The notes: generated by a model not told the origin, from the sequence alone. A stretch of DNA of 64,000 bases from Isoetes taiwanensis (GCA_021234155.1 JAJEKV010000013.1:12300669-12364668), one strand, 5' to 3'; positions 50,882-62,244 are shown, counted from the first letter of the stretch. Numbers and translations are program-made.

Positions 50882-51641
50882 ATGGCGCTCCCTGATACCG
50901 GCCTGGAGGCAATCACACGTTTAGCATTGGACTTTCGGCCTGATGAATTCCAATACAGTGTTCCAGATTTGTTGGATGTCAATGCAACACAAGAAATATC
51001 GCGTGAAGATCCAGTTTCCTCTGCAATTTACAAGAAATTGGATGCAGGGAGAAAGAGAGAATACAGATTACGGAATAAGATGAGGAAAGCAGCGGTTGAA
51101 CGGGAGGATCTGAGCACGAGACGCAGGCAAGAAACAGCCAAGCTTGTAGTTGATTACTTTAACAAGCTCACCAAAAAGCATTCACCCGAACTCAAGGCCG
51201 ATGTGATGAAGAGGGTGGTTCATCACCACAAAATGGAAATCTCAGAACCTAGAATTTTGCCAAATCCAAAGGAGTGCAAGGCAGCGGGGGTGCTGCTCAA
51301 CAACTTGAAACAGACAATGGCAGCCACAAAGAGGCAAAGGAACCATGATATTTGGAGAGCCAGAACCTCGACACTGGTGATGGCTTCTTCCACAAAATCG
51401 AGATGCAATTCCACTATGGCAGGGCTGCTAGGTACATCTAATTCTTGCTTTCATGCCTGTGCTTCTTCATGCTTTTAAGTGCTTGTATCTGCTGAGTGAT
51501 GCTGGCTGGGATATGTTCATTGATTAATGTGCAATATTTCTTATGATAGGTTGCATGAGGTCATCAATTGCAAACCGCCAGATTAAGAAAATCGAAGTCG
51601 CCCTTGAAATGGTCCGTGGTCTAGCTTCCAAAGGAGGTTGA
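50882..51641 (+). CDS. small two-exon ORF of the transposon, function unknown
   Basis: ATG at 50,882 (MALPDTGLEAITRLALDF). Exon 1 ends at 51,431, with a GT donor. The acceptor AG ends at 51,549. Joining 51,431 to 51,550 keeps the frame and gives a stop at 51,641, for a protein of about 213 residues. It is basic and helical: REDPVSSAIYKKLDAGRKRE, KLVVDYFNKLTKKHSPELK, HHHKMEISEPRILPNPKECK, and after the splice SIANRQIKKIEVALEMV. No domain recognised. It is undamaged, unlike everything around it. A DNA-binding accessory protein or the spliced N-terminal part of the transposase are both possible. The upstream promoter was not identified. Confidence 0.6.
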
Positions 51642-52249
51642 GGTGCGATTCTTTCACCCCGCTTGCAAGCAAAGCATATCAATTTCGAAACAAAATAGCG
51701 TAGTCTCTCCTTGCAAGAAAGATGTTGTGAACACCGTTGGAGAGTCAAGCTTCAATTTTTTATCCCTTGCACCTTATGGAGGTCACACGTATAAGTTTTC
51801 ATACAAATTTTTTTGCCCTTATTGCATAAATATTTCTAACCAACGGCCACCATTCACCTGCAGCCTATTTCAATAATACAAAAGGCACATCTTGAACACC
51901 CTCGTTTGCTTAAAGGCTTTCGATAAGTTGAAGCCTATTTATGTAAAGAAAGTATCGAAAGGGAAACCCGTTGTTGCATATACCATATGAAGTTGAGTAT
52001 GCCGTGGTAGCCCCGAATGCATTAAGGTCATCGAAAACCGGATTTCATGGTGAAGAGTGCAAGTGCACCCGCGAGGTCCGTGGGACTCGGTGAGAAGTGT
52101 CCGCCACCTAACGACGATGACTCAACCAAATGAAGCTCGAGGGTCGGGTTTGCAACAAGAGCGAGGGTGAAGAATGGCATAAACATGATCGCTTGATGCG
52201 CATATGTCGTAAGCGTGGCATAAAACTCTTCTTATATGTCCAAGAGAAA

Positions 52250-54170
52250 GAGAGAATCATGAGTTCTTGCTTGAATGGAAGACGCTTGAAAAGGTAATAC
52301 TTTCTTTATTGCATGTCAAAACATGCCGATATGTGCCGCCATCCGGCCGAATATCGCTTTTGTGCTTTCAACTTGGCGCTAATCTTTCGCTTTATGCTAC
52401 GCACCTTGTTACGATTCCAGGGGAGACGTAAGAAGCCGGTGGAGTTGCGCATCGCGCAAGCATTAAGGAGGTGCCAGTGGCAGCAGAAAGAAAAGAGCCA
52501 ATGCCACCAAGAAGGGAAACAAAAGTAAGAAATCCAAGGTAGCCGGTGGGATTAAACAAGCTTTAGCACAAGTTGAGAAGAAGGGAAACAAAAGTAAGAA
52601 ACCAAGGTAGTGGTGGGACACAAACCAAGTCAGCCAGGTTGAGAAGAAGGGAAACAAAAGTAAGAAATCCAAGGAAGCCGGTGGGGACAAAACAAGCCGC
52701 AAAGACAAGACGAGACCGCAAAAATGGCAAGGGGAAAAAGAAAGGACCAAAGCCAATCCTTAGATTGTCTTACAAGAGAACAAAAGTGAAGGATTTCATT
52801 TCATATCAGTGTTCCACATTGAAGATATTCGTACACACAATTACAGTGGCTAGATGGCGTGCCATGCAATTCAGAGTTGCCCGACAATATCCAAGATGGC
52901 ACCATTGTTTCAGAATTGATTTTGCAGAGAATTACAACATAAAAATACAAAGGGAGGTTCAAAGCCAAAGATTGGCACAATGACCGATAACAATTCTCGC
53001 CCACATCACGATAGGATGGACATCGGGTTCGGATCGTAAAGCTATTGAAGGAAACCCATTTTTACTTGAGTGATGACAAGCTTCATGACACTCTTTTGTG
53101 CAAAGACTGCCTTTAGAAAGCACAATTCATGGCTTGTATCAAATGGTGTAGATTTCTCCTGCATATAGTTTGGTCGATGGTTGTTCTAGCCAATTCAAAT
53201 CTGCCCGCCATTCTATTTCAAACCAAGATATCACCCATGAGCTAGGGAAGGAAATAGTGTGGGGCATTCACCAGAGAGCAGCTCAAGTATGATGGGGTGA
53301 GATTTAGGGTGCCGCTGATGCCCGTGGAATTCGCGAACTCGTTGGAATGAAGGTACCAACAACGGGACATCAAAAGGTATTATGCTTTCATCCGGCCAGA
53401 TTCTCGCTGAGTAGTGCCGCCTCAGAACCGGCCAGAATGTGTGAATAGTGCTTTCATCCGCTGGCGTCGCCTCGGAACTGGCCGAATGAATGTGATGAGT
53501 ATTATGTCAGCCTCGTGAGTGCAATACTTGTTGTCTCCCTTGCGTACTTCCGGGTAATTGAAAGGATGATGTTGATAGGATGACTACCGGATCGCGCTGT
53601 GGTGGAAGGGACCAAGCAAATACACAAAGATCCGGACATACTTGGTTACTTCAAGCACAAGGGTGGCTCATAGAGGTTTAAGTTGTTTCTGTGGTAATTG
53701 TTTGAAAGGAAACTGGTCATCTTGTGTGAACAAGCACAGGTTGAAGAATTGGAAATATGTTACACTAAAGCCAGATAAGTCTACTGGTGAAGGTACTGAA
53801 GACAAAATCGATGAGGCATTTTTTGAAGGTGATGGAGAATGGCTTAATGGAAACGTAGAGGAAGGTGATAACTTTGTCGTAGAAGCCGAGGAGGAAATCA
53901 GAGAATGCAGATTTCTATGTGGTCAAATGTGTTAAGCCGAGGCATATCCTTGACAGAATTGTCAAGGATTGCTGGGGCCAGACCTTCAATGTGGATGAAC
54001 ATGTGTTGGCTGGTTTGTACTATGTTGTCCAGTCAGATGATAGTTGGGAGCTACTTGAAGACAAAGGCCTGACTTTCCAGTATAGTCATCACGTATCAGC
54101 TATCAAGTTTGAGATGAATCGACATTCCCGCACCAACAGATTTTCCCTTGAACGTGCTACTCACCGATGA
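52250..54170 (+). pseudogene. putative DDE-like transposase with DFAENY motif
   Basis: Decayed but ordered motifs: a Lys-rich repeat region (52,508-52,705); DFISYQCSTLKIFVHTITVA and RWRAMQF; RIDFAENY (Asp at 52,918) with IQREVQSQ and, in a shifted frame, WHND then ITILAHIT; YLSDDKLHD (53,063-53,089); DGCSSQFKSARH (53,176-53,211); HRGLSCFCGNCLKGNWSSC (about 53,670-53,730) and NKHRLKNW; then an acidic linker and a C-terminal domain with FYVVKCVKPRH-type sequence to 54,168. As I recall it, this motif order matches uncharacterised transposon-associated proteins best known from animal genomes. Asp of DFAENY and Asp of DGCSSQF are candidate catalytic residues (inference). Start not defined. Several frame changes. 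Confidence 0.68.
52508..52705 (+). repeat. three tandem Lys-rich coding repeats
   Basis: AAGAAGGGAAACAAAAGTAAG recurs at 52,508, 52,578 and 52,644 (spacing 70 and 66 bases). Each encodes EKKGNKSKK followed by AGG-like sequence. It lies just before the DFAENY core and may act as a nuclear localisation or DNA-contact tail. Confidence 0.85.
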
Positions 54171-54500
54171 TCCCTTGATACCGCCATATGAAGGTTGAAT
54201 ATGCTTTGACCTAGTTGTTTTATCATTGTAACAGGTCTATAGTTACTTGTGTACTTGTCTCAAATTTTGATCATTATATTGGAGACAATGCTTGTGAGAC
54301 AATGTTTGTAGTATTGGACCGCCAGATTGGAGTATTTTAGTATTGGAAACAATGCTTGTAGTATTGAGAGTAAGCTTGATATATATTACGTAAAATTGTA
54401 CACTCAAGATTAGAGACATCACTCAAGATCACTCAATACTCAAGATAAGACAAAGTAATCATACATATATATTACAAAAAGTAGTGTACAATGGTTACTT
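54171..54500. other. spacer between convergent element genes
   Basis: AT-rich, with repeated GAGACAATG.TTGTAGTATTG near 54,283, 54,302 and 54,345, and ACTCAAGAT repeats near 54,405-54,440. Probably the shared 3' region of the convergent plus and minus genes. Confidence 0.5.
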
Positions 54501-55215
54501 CATGAGTCATCGGGTTCGTGAGTCATGCTCCTCGCCAGAAGGGTGCCCAAAGAAATGCCTTTGTACTTCTAATGGAGCATTGAGGATATAGTAGGCCGAG
54601 ACAAGATAGTTGTTGAGGCAAGAATCCAAAGATCCAGAATCGCCTCCTTGTCCAACCATGCATCGAGATGTCAATTTGTGAGATCGCTTTCCTCAGATCA
54701 GATGAGAAGACAAGTATTCCAAAGCCGGACACACAAACTTCGCAGCAAAAGTTGTCCTCTTCTTGCCCCTTGAAAGGCATAACAGAACGGTTGTGTGTGC
54801 GTGGTTTAGAAACCCTTTGTGTAGGCCGCCATCAACCAAAAAATCATACCATGATATTGAGGAAAATCCTCAAGTACAACCTTCAACTCCTTGAAAAAGT
54901 TGTTTTTTTTGTCGGGTTGATGCTCGCGATGCATAGCAATGCTCTTGACCATATACCTTCAAGAATCTGGTCTGCAAATCGTGGAACAATGCATCCACCA
55001 TATCTCTTGTATTCAAGTAGAGAAGCACTCCAAATCACAATATCAAACCTCTCCGTAGTTTCCACTCCACAAACTCATGATACCCCGGGTCCGCAAATGA
55101 GGTACTTACTTGCGCTTTTACAACATGCTTCGCTTGTGGTGGAGGCAAGATTTTCCCCGCTCATTCTCCTCTCATAGGTTCGGTACAAGACACCATTTAT
55201 GTCAAGCACCATGCA
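54501..55215 (-). pseudogene. HAD-superfamily (FCP1/NIF-like) phosphatase, transposon cargo
   Basis: Minus strand, read downward: MVLDINGVLYRTYERR (55,213-55,165), matching the HAD nucleophile motif with Asn at the second acidic position. Then ICGPGV and RFDIVIWSASLLEY (about 55,048-55,008), the IWS/T motif. In a shifted frame come RDMVDALFHDLQTRFLKVYG and QEHCYASR, where plant NIF-like proteins have a WDQ.HC segment. Last are FLVDGGLHKGFLNHAHTTVL (about 54,840-54,790), matching the LVDD..K.L.NP.HT motif. This is the order expected for an FCP1/NIF-type phosphatase. Frame changes split it. Probable GT-AG introns upstream. Captured host gene or long-term element gene: undecided. Confidence 0.55.
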
Positions 55216-55859
55216 CTTCCGCTGGTGTCCATCCTCGACGTTTTTCAACCATCGCCGATGTTCCGATCGCGGTTTGTCTCTGGCAAGCGATGTGTGCCGG
55301 ACTCACTGGAAGTGCTATCTGGGAGGTGCCGGACATTGCCGCGACCGGCTGACTCGCTTTTATCTTTGCTACCGATGATGGAGAGTGCCGATAGCCATAG
55401 TCGATAAATCCTTATTAGTATCTCCCTGCCCCCAATGTATGGGTGTTTCCCCGCTATCAAGAACCTTTGCTACTTTGTCCCTCGGTTTTCATTCACTAAT
55501 TGCCTTGTTCTCCCCGCATGCAAGGATGAGCTCCAATTAACAACTGAAATTTGTAGAGAATACACATTTGAAATGTAACAGATAACAGCACCTTTTGTAT
55601 GTTAGAGTTTAGCGGCATTTCTTTATCTCAGATTGTCTTCTTCATCGATTCACTAAGTATAACCATTGGTCGCCTTCTTTTTTCTGCAGACAAGTTTTTT
55701 ACGTAAGCCTAAGTTGAATGAATAATCCAAACCAAAATTTGCACATTAAAGGTGGAATAAAACAAGGATCAAATATATTAATTGTTTGAACAAAACCTTT
55801 TGGCTGATGGTTTAGGGTTGTCTTGCAAAATCAAGGTTTGCTTGCCTGAAATACATAAG

Positions 55860-57930
55860 GCAAAATTACATTAGCCTTGTTTTTTTTTTTCCAAATGATA
55901 CTTCTATAGGGACGTCCTCATCAAGGTCATTTTCTGACTCACCCTCACTTTCTTCTTCCACAACCTTCCTGGCCCTTGACCGCGGTCAACCCGCTTTAAT
56001 GACAACGAACCCGATTGCCGACATCTTCGCCATCGCTTTTCCTTCCCCGCAAAGAACAAGTGTTAGAGGAGGCCTTTGTAGAGGCAGCTGCAGAATTTGG
56101 AACTATAATATAATTGTTGGCACCATCAGTACTACTTGAATCTCCCTTGATTCTCGTGATGCTTTTGGTGTCTCCAAAGACTGGATGCCATGTGCCGCAG
56201 CAGTCTGAAGATGCCGGTAGTTTGTTGTCCAATGTCTACAAAGACCTTCTAATGCCGCTAATTCAAAATCGAGCCTGAAAAATGTGCATGTACCTTTTTC
56301 CCATGTCTTGGCCGTGGAGTGTGAACCCTTGTGGACTTGTGCTTGGCTGATCCCGGGTCCTTTTACTTTTTGGTGTATTGACCTGTTTCCTTTTCCCCGC
56401 CCTATCGGTTGTGGCTATATGCTCATCAACATCAATTATCTTCTTTCGGGTTTTGTGAGATGTTCCAAAGATGCAACACTTCGCTTTATCAGATAAGCTT
56501 ACCTATTTCCTCGCACTAACCTCAGAGGAATGGTCTCTGCACTCGAGGCAAGATCCTTTTTCCATGAGCAAACCGGTGCAGCTAACGTGATAATGATGTC
56601 CACATTTTATCCGCAGCAGTCGAGGGTGTAATCATCCCGAATGCAAGACCACGTGTGGAGCATCTCTCCTCATCTCCAATTGGCAATCGGAATGGTATTG
56701 GAGTGATGCTGACCAGCTGATCATTTCTCTTGGTCATCTCCTCAGCCTGGTGACATTCTGTAAGTGCTGCTGGGCTTTTGCAAGGAGGGATTCGTTGTTG
56801 GCAATCTTAGCAGTTAGTGCAGCCACCTTTTTACACATGTGTTTGATCTATTGGCCCACCCCCATTTCAAGTAGGGACTTCAAAGATATATTCTCGCCAT
56901 ATCTTTCTCCCTCTCCAAAGAATGAATCTCAGCAGAGACACCGCATTAGGATCTGACAGTGCTTGAAGACGTGCAATATTATCCTTTATGGTCTTCAACT
57001 TCCCCTCTGCAGCCGAGAAGAAGGTGCCCTTTGCCTGAGATTGTGCAGCCTGTTCCTTCTTTGACACTAGGTCACTCTGATGCATTTTTAGGGCTTCCTG
57101 CAGTATATCTTGGATCATGCTTTCCAGATGGGAAATGTTTTCCCCATAAGCTGAGAATGCTGCTGGACACATTGCAGTACTCCTAAATGACAACCTCCCT
57201 TCTAATTTTACAAAGCAAAGGTTCTGCCGAGGTCGGGCCTTTCGCTATGCTTTTCGTGTGCCGTTGTCCGCCTGTGGATTTGTCGGCTCGGCCAGGTTCA
57301 CAGGTCGCTGGTGCCGGGTTCACTCTTGACCTTGCTCAATAGGCTTTCGCTTTTGCCGCCATCGCTGCCCAATTAACCTTGAAATTTTCGGGATCCCGCT
57401 TGGCCCTCTGGCGCTTGTTGAATGCAAATAAAAAGGAAACCGCCTTTCCTTACTTTCTATTCTTCAACCCTTCCGGGTATATCTTGCTCAACAGTTCAAT
57501 TAGAGCTTCTTCATGCTCGCCTTACTTTGTCGATGGATGTCTTGTTGGGAATGACACCATTGGTGTCCCAAACCTCATTATACTCGCCGCAGATATCACA
57601 TCCGCTCGAAATTGAGAGGGATGCACACCCTCGCTTGATAGACCCAAGATAAGCATGGAAGTCCTCCTCGGGCCTCGCAATCAGCCAGTCCGGTCTTAGG
57701 GGCTGCCTTCCGGGCTGAAAGAAAGCAAGGAAAACAAATTAACATGGCATCGTAAGCCATCAAAATTGGTAACGATTTTGCTTACCCCGCCAAGATGGCA
57801 TCCATTGGAATTGCCGGTTGAGCCGGGCGGATTAACAACCTTCTTCACCATAGTGCGCTTGAGTTTTGGAATACTAGAGTGAATGCGAAATTCTCGAGCT
57901 TCTTTCTCCGCGGGCTATTTGGCCGGAGTA
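55860..57930 (-). pseudogene. acidic, RING-like and coiled-coil sequence, transposon cargo
   Basis: Minus-strand fragments between the HAD-like part and the right end. 57,193-56,867: a helical stretch HLESMIQDILQEALKMHQSD ... EGKLKTIKDNIARLQAL, probably coiled coil. 56,604-56,539: CGHHYHVSCTGLLMEKGSC then LEC, the second half of a RING/RING-H2 pattern, followed by a good splice donor near 56,502. 56,232-55,996: DCCGTWHPVFGDTK and Ser-rich sequence, then an acidic stretch near 55,930. Near 57,690: WLIARPEEDFHAYLGSIKRG. Exon borders are not resolved. It may be one gene with the HAD-like part or a separate RING gene. Confidence 0.45.
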
Positions 57931-58082
57931 GCAAAAGGTGGGGAGTAGCAAAAGGTGGGGATTCAACGGTTGCAAATTACAAATTCAAAATCCCGGGGTC
58001 TATGTGAAGTGGTCATAGCATAGGTTAGTGGTGAAGGGTGGAAAAATAGTATGATGGTGCCGTTGCGCCGGGTTAGGCTGCT

Positions 58083-58112
58083 TAATTTGATACCCACCAA
58101 GCAAATTCACCC
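58083..58112 (-). repeat. right terminal inverted repeat
   Basis: The minus strand starts GGGTGAATTTGCTT, then GGTGGGTATCAAA. Partner of 50,548-50,577. Confidence 0.8.
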
Positions 58113-58157
58113 AAATAAAAACATTATGTTCAAAGTATATCCATAGTTGTGTGAGTT

Positions 58158-58890
58158 CAAGGTTGAAGACTTTGTATATCTCGCCAAAGAAAAAATCAAC
58201 TTAGAATTTTAAAGTGTGGTAAACGAAAAGATTTATCCTTGTTGTAAGATGTTATTCATGACATCTTTCCTTTACATGGCATTTCAAAATCGTTTTTAGA
58301 AAGATGGGGAACCTAGCAACTTTTAAATTAATTCAAGGGAGTTGAACCACCACGATGAGCAAAGATTCATCATGTCTTCCATGTTAGTTTGCATGTATAT
58401 ATTTACATAATGGAAATGGGAAGGTATGTTACCTTTGAATTACAATTATTCCATAGGCATGACAACAATGAAGCCTTTTGAAGTATTGCCATCTAATAAA
58501 ATGATTCCATGGTTTTTTTTTTTTTTTTTTTTGAAGAATATAAGAATATATTAAACCACTAGAATGCAAATAAGCATCAAGTTCAAGGTTGGAGACTTTG
58601 TCACAAAAAGAAAAATCAACTTAGAATTGGAAATGTAAACTTGCTCCATCATGATCCTTTCAAAATCATTAGAGGAATGGGGAACCTAGCATAAATTAGA
58701 GTTGCCACCACGCTTAAAGATTCATCATGCCTTCCATGTTAGTTTGTTTCTCTTTACATGATGGAGATCACTTTTTGAATTGCAATTATTCTAAGCCATA
58801 ACAATGCCTTTCAAGTAATGCCATCTCAAATTTTTTTTTTTTTTTTTGAAGAATATAAGAATATATTAAACCACTAGAATGCTAATCAAG
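58158..58890. repeat. tandem duplication spanning a LINE 3' junction
   Basis: GTTCAAGGTTG.AGACTTTGT (58,159 and 58,581), AATCAACTTAGAATT, ATGGGGAACCTAGCA, AAAGATTCATCATG.CTTCC and TTCCATGTTAGTTTG occur in the same order twice. Each unit ends with poly(T) (58,513-58,532 and 58,831-58,847) and GAAGAATATAAGAATATATT. The second unit is about 80 bases shorter through small deletions. The duplication took place after the LINE inserted. Confidence 0.82.
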
Positions 58891-59740
58891 TACAATGATA
58901 AGTGTGTGCTTCTCCTAAGAAATGAAGCGCCATCATGATCCAAATTAGCCAGGAAAAGCCAAATTTCCCTTAATGCGCTTAATAAATGAAGCCGGAGACT
59001 TGGTAAGCCCGCCATAACATTGCCAAGATCGGAACCAGGGGAAAAGGGCTAAGCAAGAGAAAATCTTCTGACTTTTCCAAATTAGCCACAAAAGCCAAGC
59101 TCCGATAAATGAGGGGCTCTCACCGCTAGGGAAGGGACCAAGAGAATCTACCCCGATAGTGAAGTCCCAAAGAGGGCTCTCAGCACAAAGCTACCCCTAC
59201 TGGGCATAGCACAAAGGTCTCAATGGTCTCACAATCCGCCTCCCACGTAAAGGGCATGTTTCCGCCACCGAGGCTTTGAAACCGTGGACTTGGGACATTC
59301 ACCCCGAGGCTACGGTGCAAGATCCGCCACAAAAGGGTAATGGATTTTAGGAGGAGGCAATGTATTCCACGCCCACTTCCACATGGCGGGCCACTTACCC
59401 CCGGAAGCTTGCCACCACTTATCCGGCTGGGCAACGTGTCCTGAAGCGCTAGGAGCCCATAAGCCGATGCTACAAACTGAGATGCATCAAGTCCACTATG
59501 CGACTTCCAAACGCGATTGACTTGAGAAGACAACTGCAATGGAATAGCATTGGCAATTTCGCCCAAGTCCAAGAGATGTCCCCCACCAAGGCCAAATCTC
59601 TCCCTAAAAAACTCCCACGGCGCCAGATGACCCTCCCAATACCAGTCACGGATGGATGTTACCCCTGCAGCAATCCATCTCAAATGTTGAATATGGAGAA
59701 CAAAAACTGCATAGTAGAACAATTAAAGAAATCCTTATCC
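58848..59740 (-). mobile_element. 5'-truncated LINE, poly(A)-tailed
   Basis: The poly(T) at 58,831-58,847 is the antisense of the tail, preceded on the minus strand by TTATATTCTTC. Minus ORF 59,722-59,180 (180 codons): FRERFGLGGGHLLDLG, SQVNRVWKSHSGLDASQF, ITLLWRILHRSLGV and CETIETFVLCPVG, the zf-RVT tail found at the end of plant LINE ORF2. It belongs to a different subfamily from the 45.0-kb copy. The 5' truncation point is uncertain. Confidence 0.75.
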
Positions 59741-60540
59741 AATGGGCATACTATCCTATAGAAGACACCACATGGATGGAATTAAATGAGGCCGAAGCCA
59801 TTTACTAAGGATTTCCAAATCTTTTTCAGTCTATTTTATGTCATGGGATAAGACTGTCTAAACGGTATATCAAACTTGTTAAGTATAACCAATACATGAA
59901 GTTGTAAAGACGTGACAATTTTGTTATTTGCAATAATATGAATGTGATAAAATTTGTGTTCGACAAGGACGTCGGATCTAAACATCATAAAATTTGTGCT
60001 TAATCTTATAAATAAAAGAGAGGTATGACATGGCAAAAGTGGATGACAACAAAAGGATGGATAAGAAAAACTAGGGAGCTGAAGAAGCATTTTGAGAGGT
60101 AAGACAATATTTTATGTTTTATAAGCAGCAATCCTTCTAATCTGTAAAACACAATTCATAAACTATTATAATCAAGGCAGTTCCGACAGCCCAAGATCTG
60201 CACACCCAGTCTTCTTTTAATAAGAAATCTATTCTTTCTTGCAAATTGATCCTGGCTTGAATTTAATAAGCAATAATCAAGAATGAATAAAAATATATGC
60301 AAAAGGTAGCCACAAGCAACCTGGTTTGGACTTAAGCTCCCAATTCGACTCTTCCAAATTGGAGCCGTTGTATTTGCATGATCAATCCAACATCTCCTCT
60401 GTTGCAATACCGTGGTCGGACCATCTATTTTTGGCCAAACCCCAATTGACTGGTTGGCAGATTTTAGGACTTAAAACAGACGTAGTTAGGTCATTCTATC
60501 ATACCAGATATAAAGTGAAATATAAGTTTTTTCAACATTA
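59741..60540. other. no recognisable gene
   Basis: AT-rich. Short frames only. Confidence 0.5.
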
Positions 60541-60612
60541 AGGCTGTAGTCTATTGGTTAGGGCCTTGGCCGTTTAGACAAGCGACTAGGGTTTAATTCT
60601 CGTTCTAGATAA
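60541..60612 (+). repeat. tRNA-derived SINE head
   Basis: A-box TAGTCTATTGG at 60,547-60,557 followed by TTAGGGC. B-box-like GGTTTAATTCT at 60,590-60,600, again 43 bases apart as in the copy at 46.7 kb. CTTG and CAAG could form an anticodon stem, but the acceptor and T stems are poor, so it is a tRNA relic and not a tRNA gene. Confidence 0.6.
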
Positions 60613-60895
60613 AGTAGAAATACTTAGTTGTTTTTAGAGTTTACTTTTGGTTTAGTTTAGACTCCAATAACTATCTATGCAGAATCATTCTAGTTTTTGA
60701 TACATATTTTTGTAAGATCAATTTAAATTATCTTAATTATTGACTTAGGGTTTTATCTTTTGCAAGACTGATTTCAATCTTAATTATTGATTAAGTAGGC
60801 TATAAGATATTTTGGCAAGAAGGCCAAATTTTTATTTTTATTTTGAAGGATCTACAAACTCTTATTCAATATTCTAAGAAGTACATACATAGATG
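60613..60895. other. possible SINE body
   Basis: A 40-50 base direct repeat with ATCTTAATTATTGA occurs near 60,731 and 60,777. No gene. Confidence 0.4.
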
Positions 60896-61521
60896 CAGAC
60901 AGAATAAAATCTCGCCAGACAAAGATAATCCACCGAGTGCGACCACACTGGCCCGCCACCGTCAAAGCCAAGTTATTTGATTGGTCTTTCAGCTTGTTGC
61001 TAGCCTAGCTGGTCTGCCCACAGCTCTTGGGAGAGACTAAGCAGAAACCGAGGCCACAAATGTTTATCATCGATACTAGCGAAAGTGGGCTGTGATGAAG
61101 CTCCCTAGTGAGGACTTGACGTTGCTCATGTCAAGTTGTATCTAGTTGAAGGTTGTCTCTTGGGCTAGAGAAGACCAGTAGTTCAGAGATGCCATAACAT
61201 ACTATTTTGGGTTTTGGGACGATATATTGGTTCTGCACCTAAGGCTCTGGGAGGTATTTGTATAACGATTTTAGTATAAATTAGTGTCCGGGCAAAGGGC
61301 CATCACATCCTTTAAGCCAAAAGTGAGGCAATGATTTGGCCGGTGTCTTCAAATTGGTTTATATCATTTTCTATTGAGGAGTAATTACATTGTGCTTCAC
61401 TTGTGTTCCTATGACATCTTCCCAGGCTTACATAGTTAGATGAGACATGTACATTCTATACTTTTTATATCTAATTAATAAACTTTTTTTTGTTTTTAAA
61501 AAAAAAAAAAAAAAAAAAAAA
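60896..61521 (+). mobile_element. poly(A)-tailed retroelement fragment
   Basis: Ends in a 25-base A run (61,497-61,521) preceded by AATTAATAAACT. Upstream sequence has no coding motif that I recognise. The start is arbitrary. Confidence 0.4.
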
Positions 61522-61564
61522 GAGAATAAAGGATGCTTCATTATGTTAGATCAAATGAGGAAAC

Positions 61565-61960
61565 TTTTTTTTTTTTTTTTTCAAGAACTTGAGTGTTTTA
61601 TTCATTACACATCTACATGTATCTCTGCACCTAATCACTTGCCTTTGAGTTAAAACAGACTGTACATAAAGTAGTAGACCTAGACCATCAATCACATTTT
61701 GTACATGTGGACTGGCAGACTGTTACCCCATGTGCTCCAATCCCTTGCCTGCCTCAACTAAGCCTGGATTACGACCACATGGAGACTTATGCCCAGATGC
61801 TCACAGCCGACCTAAAGGAAATTTTGCAGCTTCTCACGTTACAGTGACAGATCAACCAGTTGGTCAATGTGCTTCTGACTGCGAGATGCTTTGGGAGAAG
61901 CCATCCACAAAGGCCCTTAGGGGTTATGACCTTTCCTCATAACTAGTAGTTTGATGATGA
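61565..61960 (-). mobile_element. poly(A)-tailed retroelement fragment, antisense
   Basis: A T run (61,565-61,581) followed by CAAGAACTTGAGTGTTTTATT. On the minus strand this is an AATAAAACACTC polyadenylation region and tail. Upstream limit and identity unknown. Confidence 0.4.
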
Positions 61961-62244
61961 TAAATATAGGGACCTGAAACACTAGCTTCAACAGGGTAAC
62001 TAACCTTACTTTGTGTCTTCTTGCGATCAGACGGTACCATACTTTTCCAAAGGGAGAAAAAGCCAAATACATTGCCGAGTGCACCAGAGGGAGATATTAT
62101 ATCTCCTGGACCATTATCCCAAGAGATTTTGGAGAAAAGTGTTAAAAAAACCTCTGCAGCCTATGATAAACATCACTCTGACAAATGGATACAATATTCG
62201 TAGCAACTCTATGATCCTCTTGGGGTCTAATCAACAATACCCCC

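Larger units (their letters stand above)
50548..58112. mobile_element. 7.56-kb inverted-repeat DNA transposon with DFAENY-type transposase and cargo
   Basis: Left end GGGTAAAAGTATGCT, then GGTGGGTATCAAA and ATGC. The right end read on the minus strand is GGGTGAATTTGCTT, then GGTGGGTATCAAA. The repeats match for about 30 bases. The flanks are AAA on both sides (50,545-50,547 and 58,113-58,115), possibly a 3-bp target duplication. Removing the element joins the gypsy integrase reading. Contents: a small spliced ORF and a large transposase-like ORF on plus; HAD-phosphatase-like and RING/coiled-coil-like sequence on minus. The superfamily is not identified. The ends and possible 3-bp duplication are loosely Harbinger-like, the protein is not. 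Confidence 0.82.
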
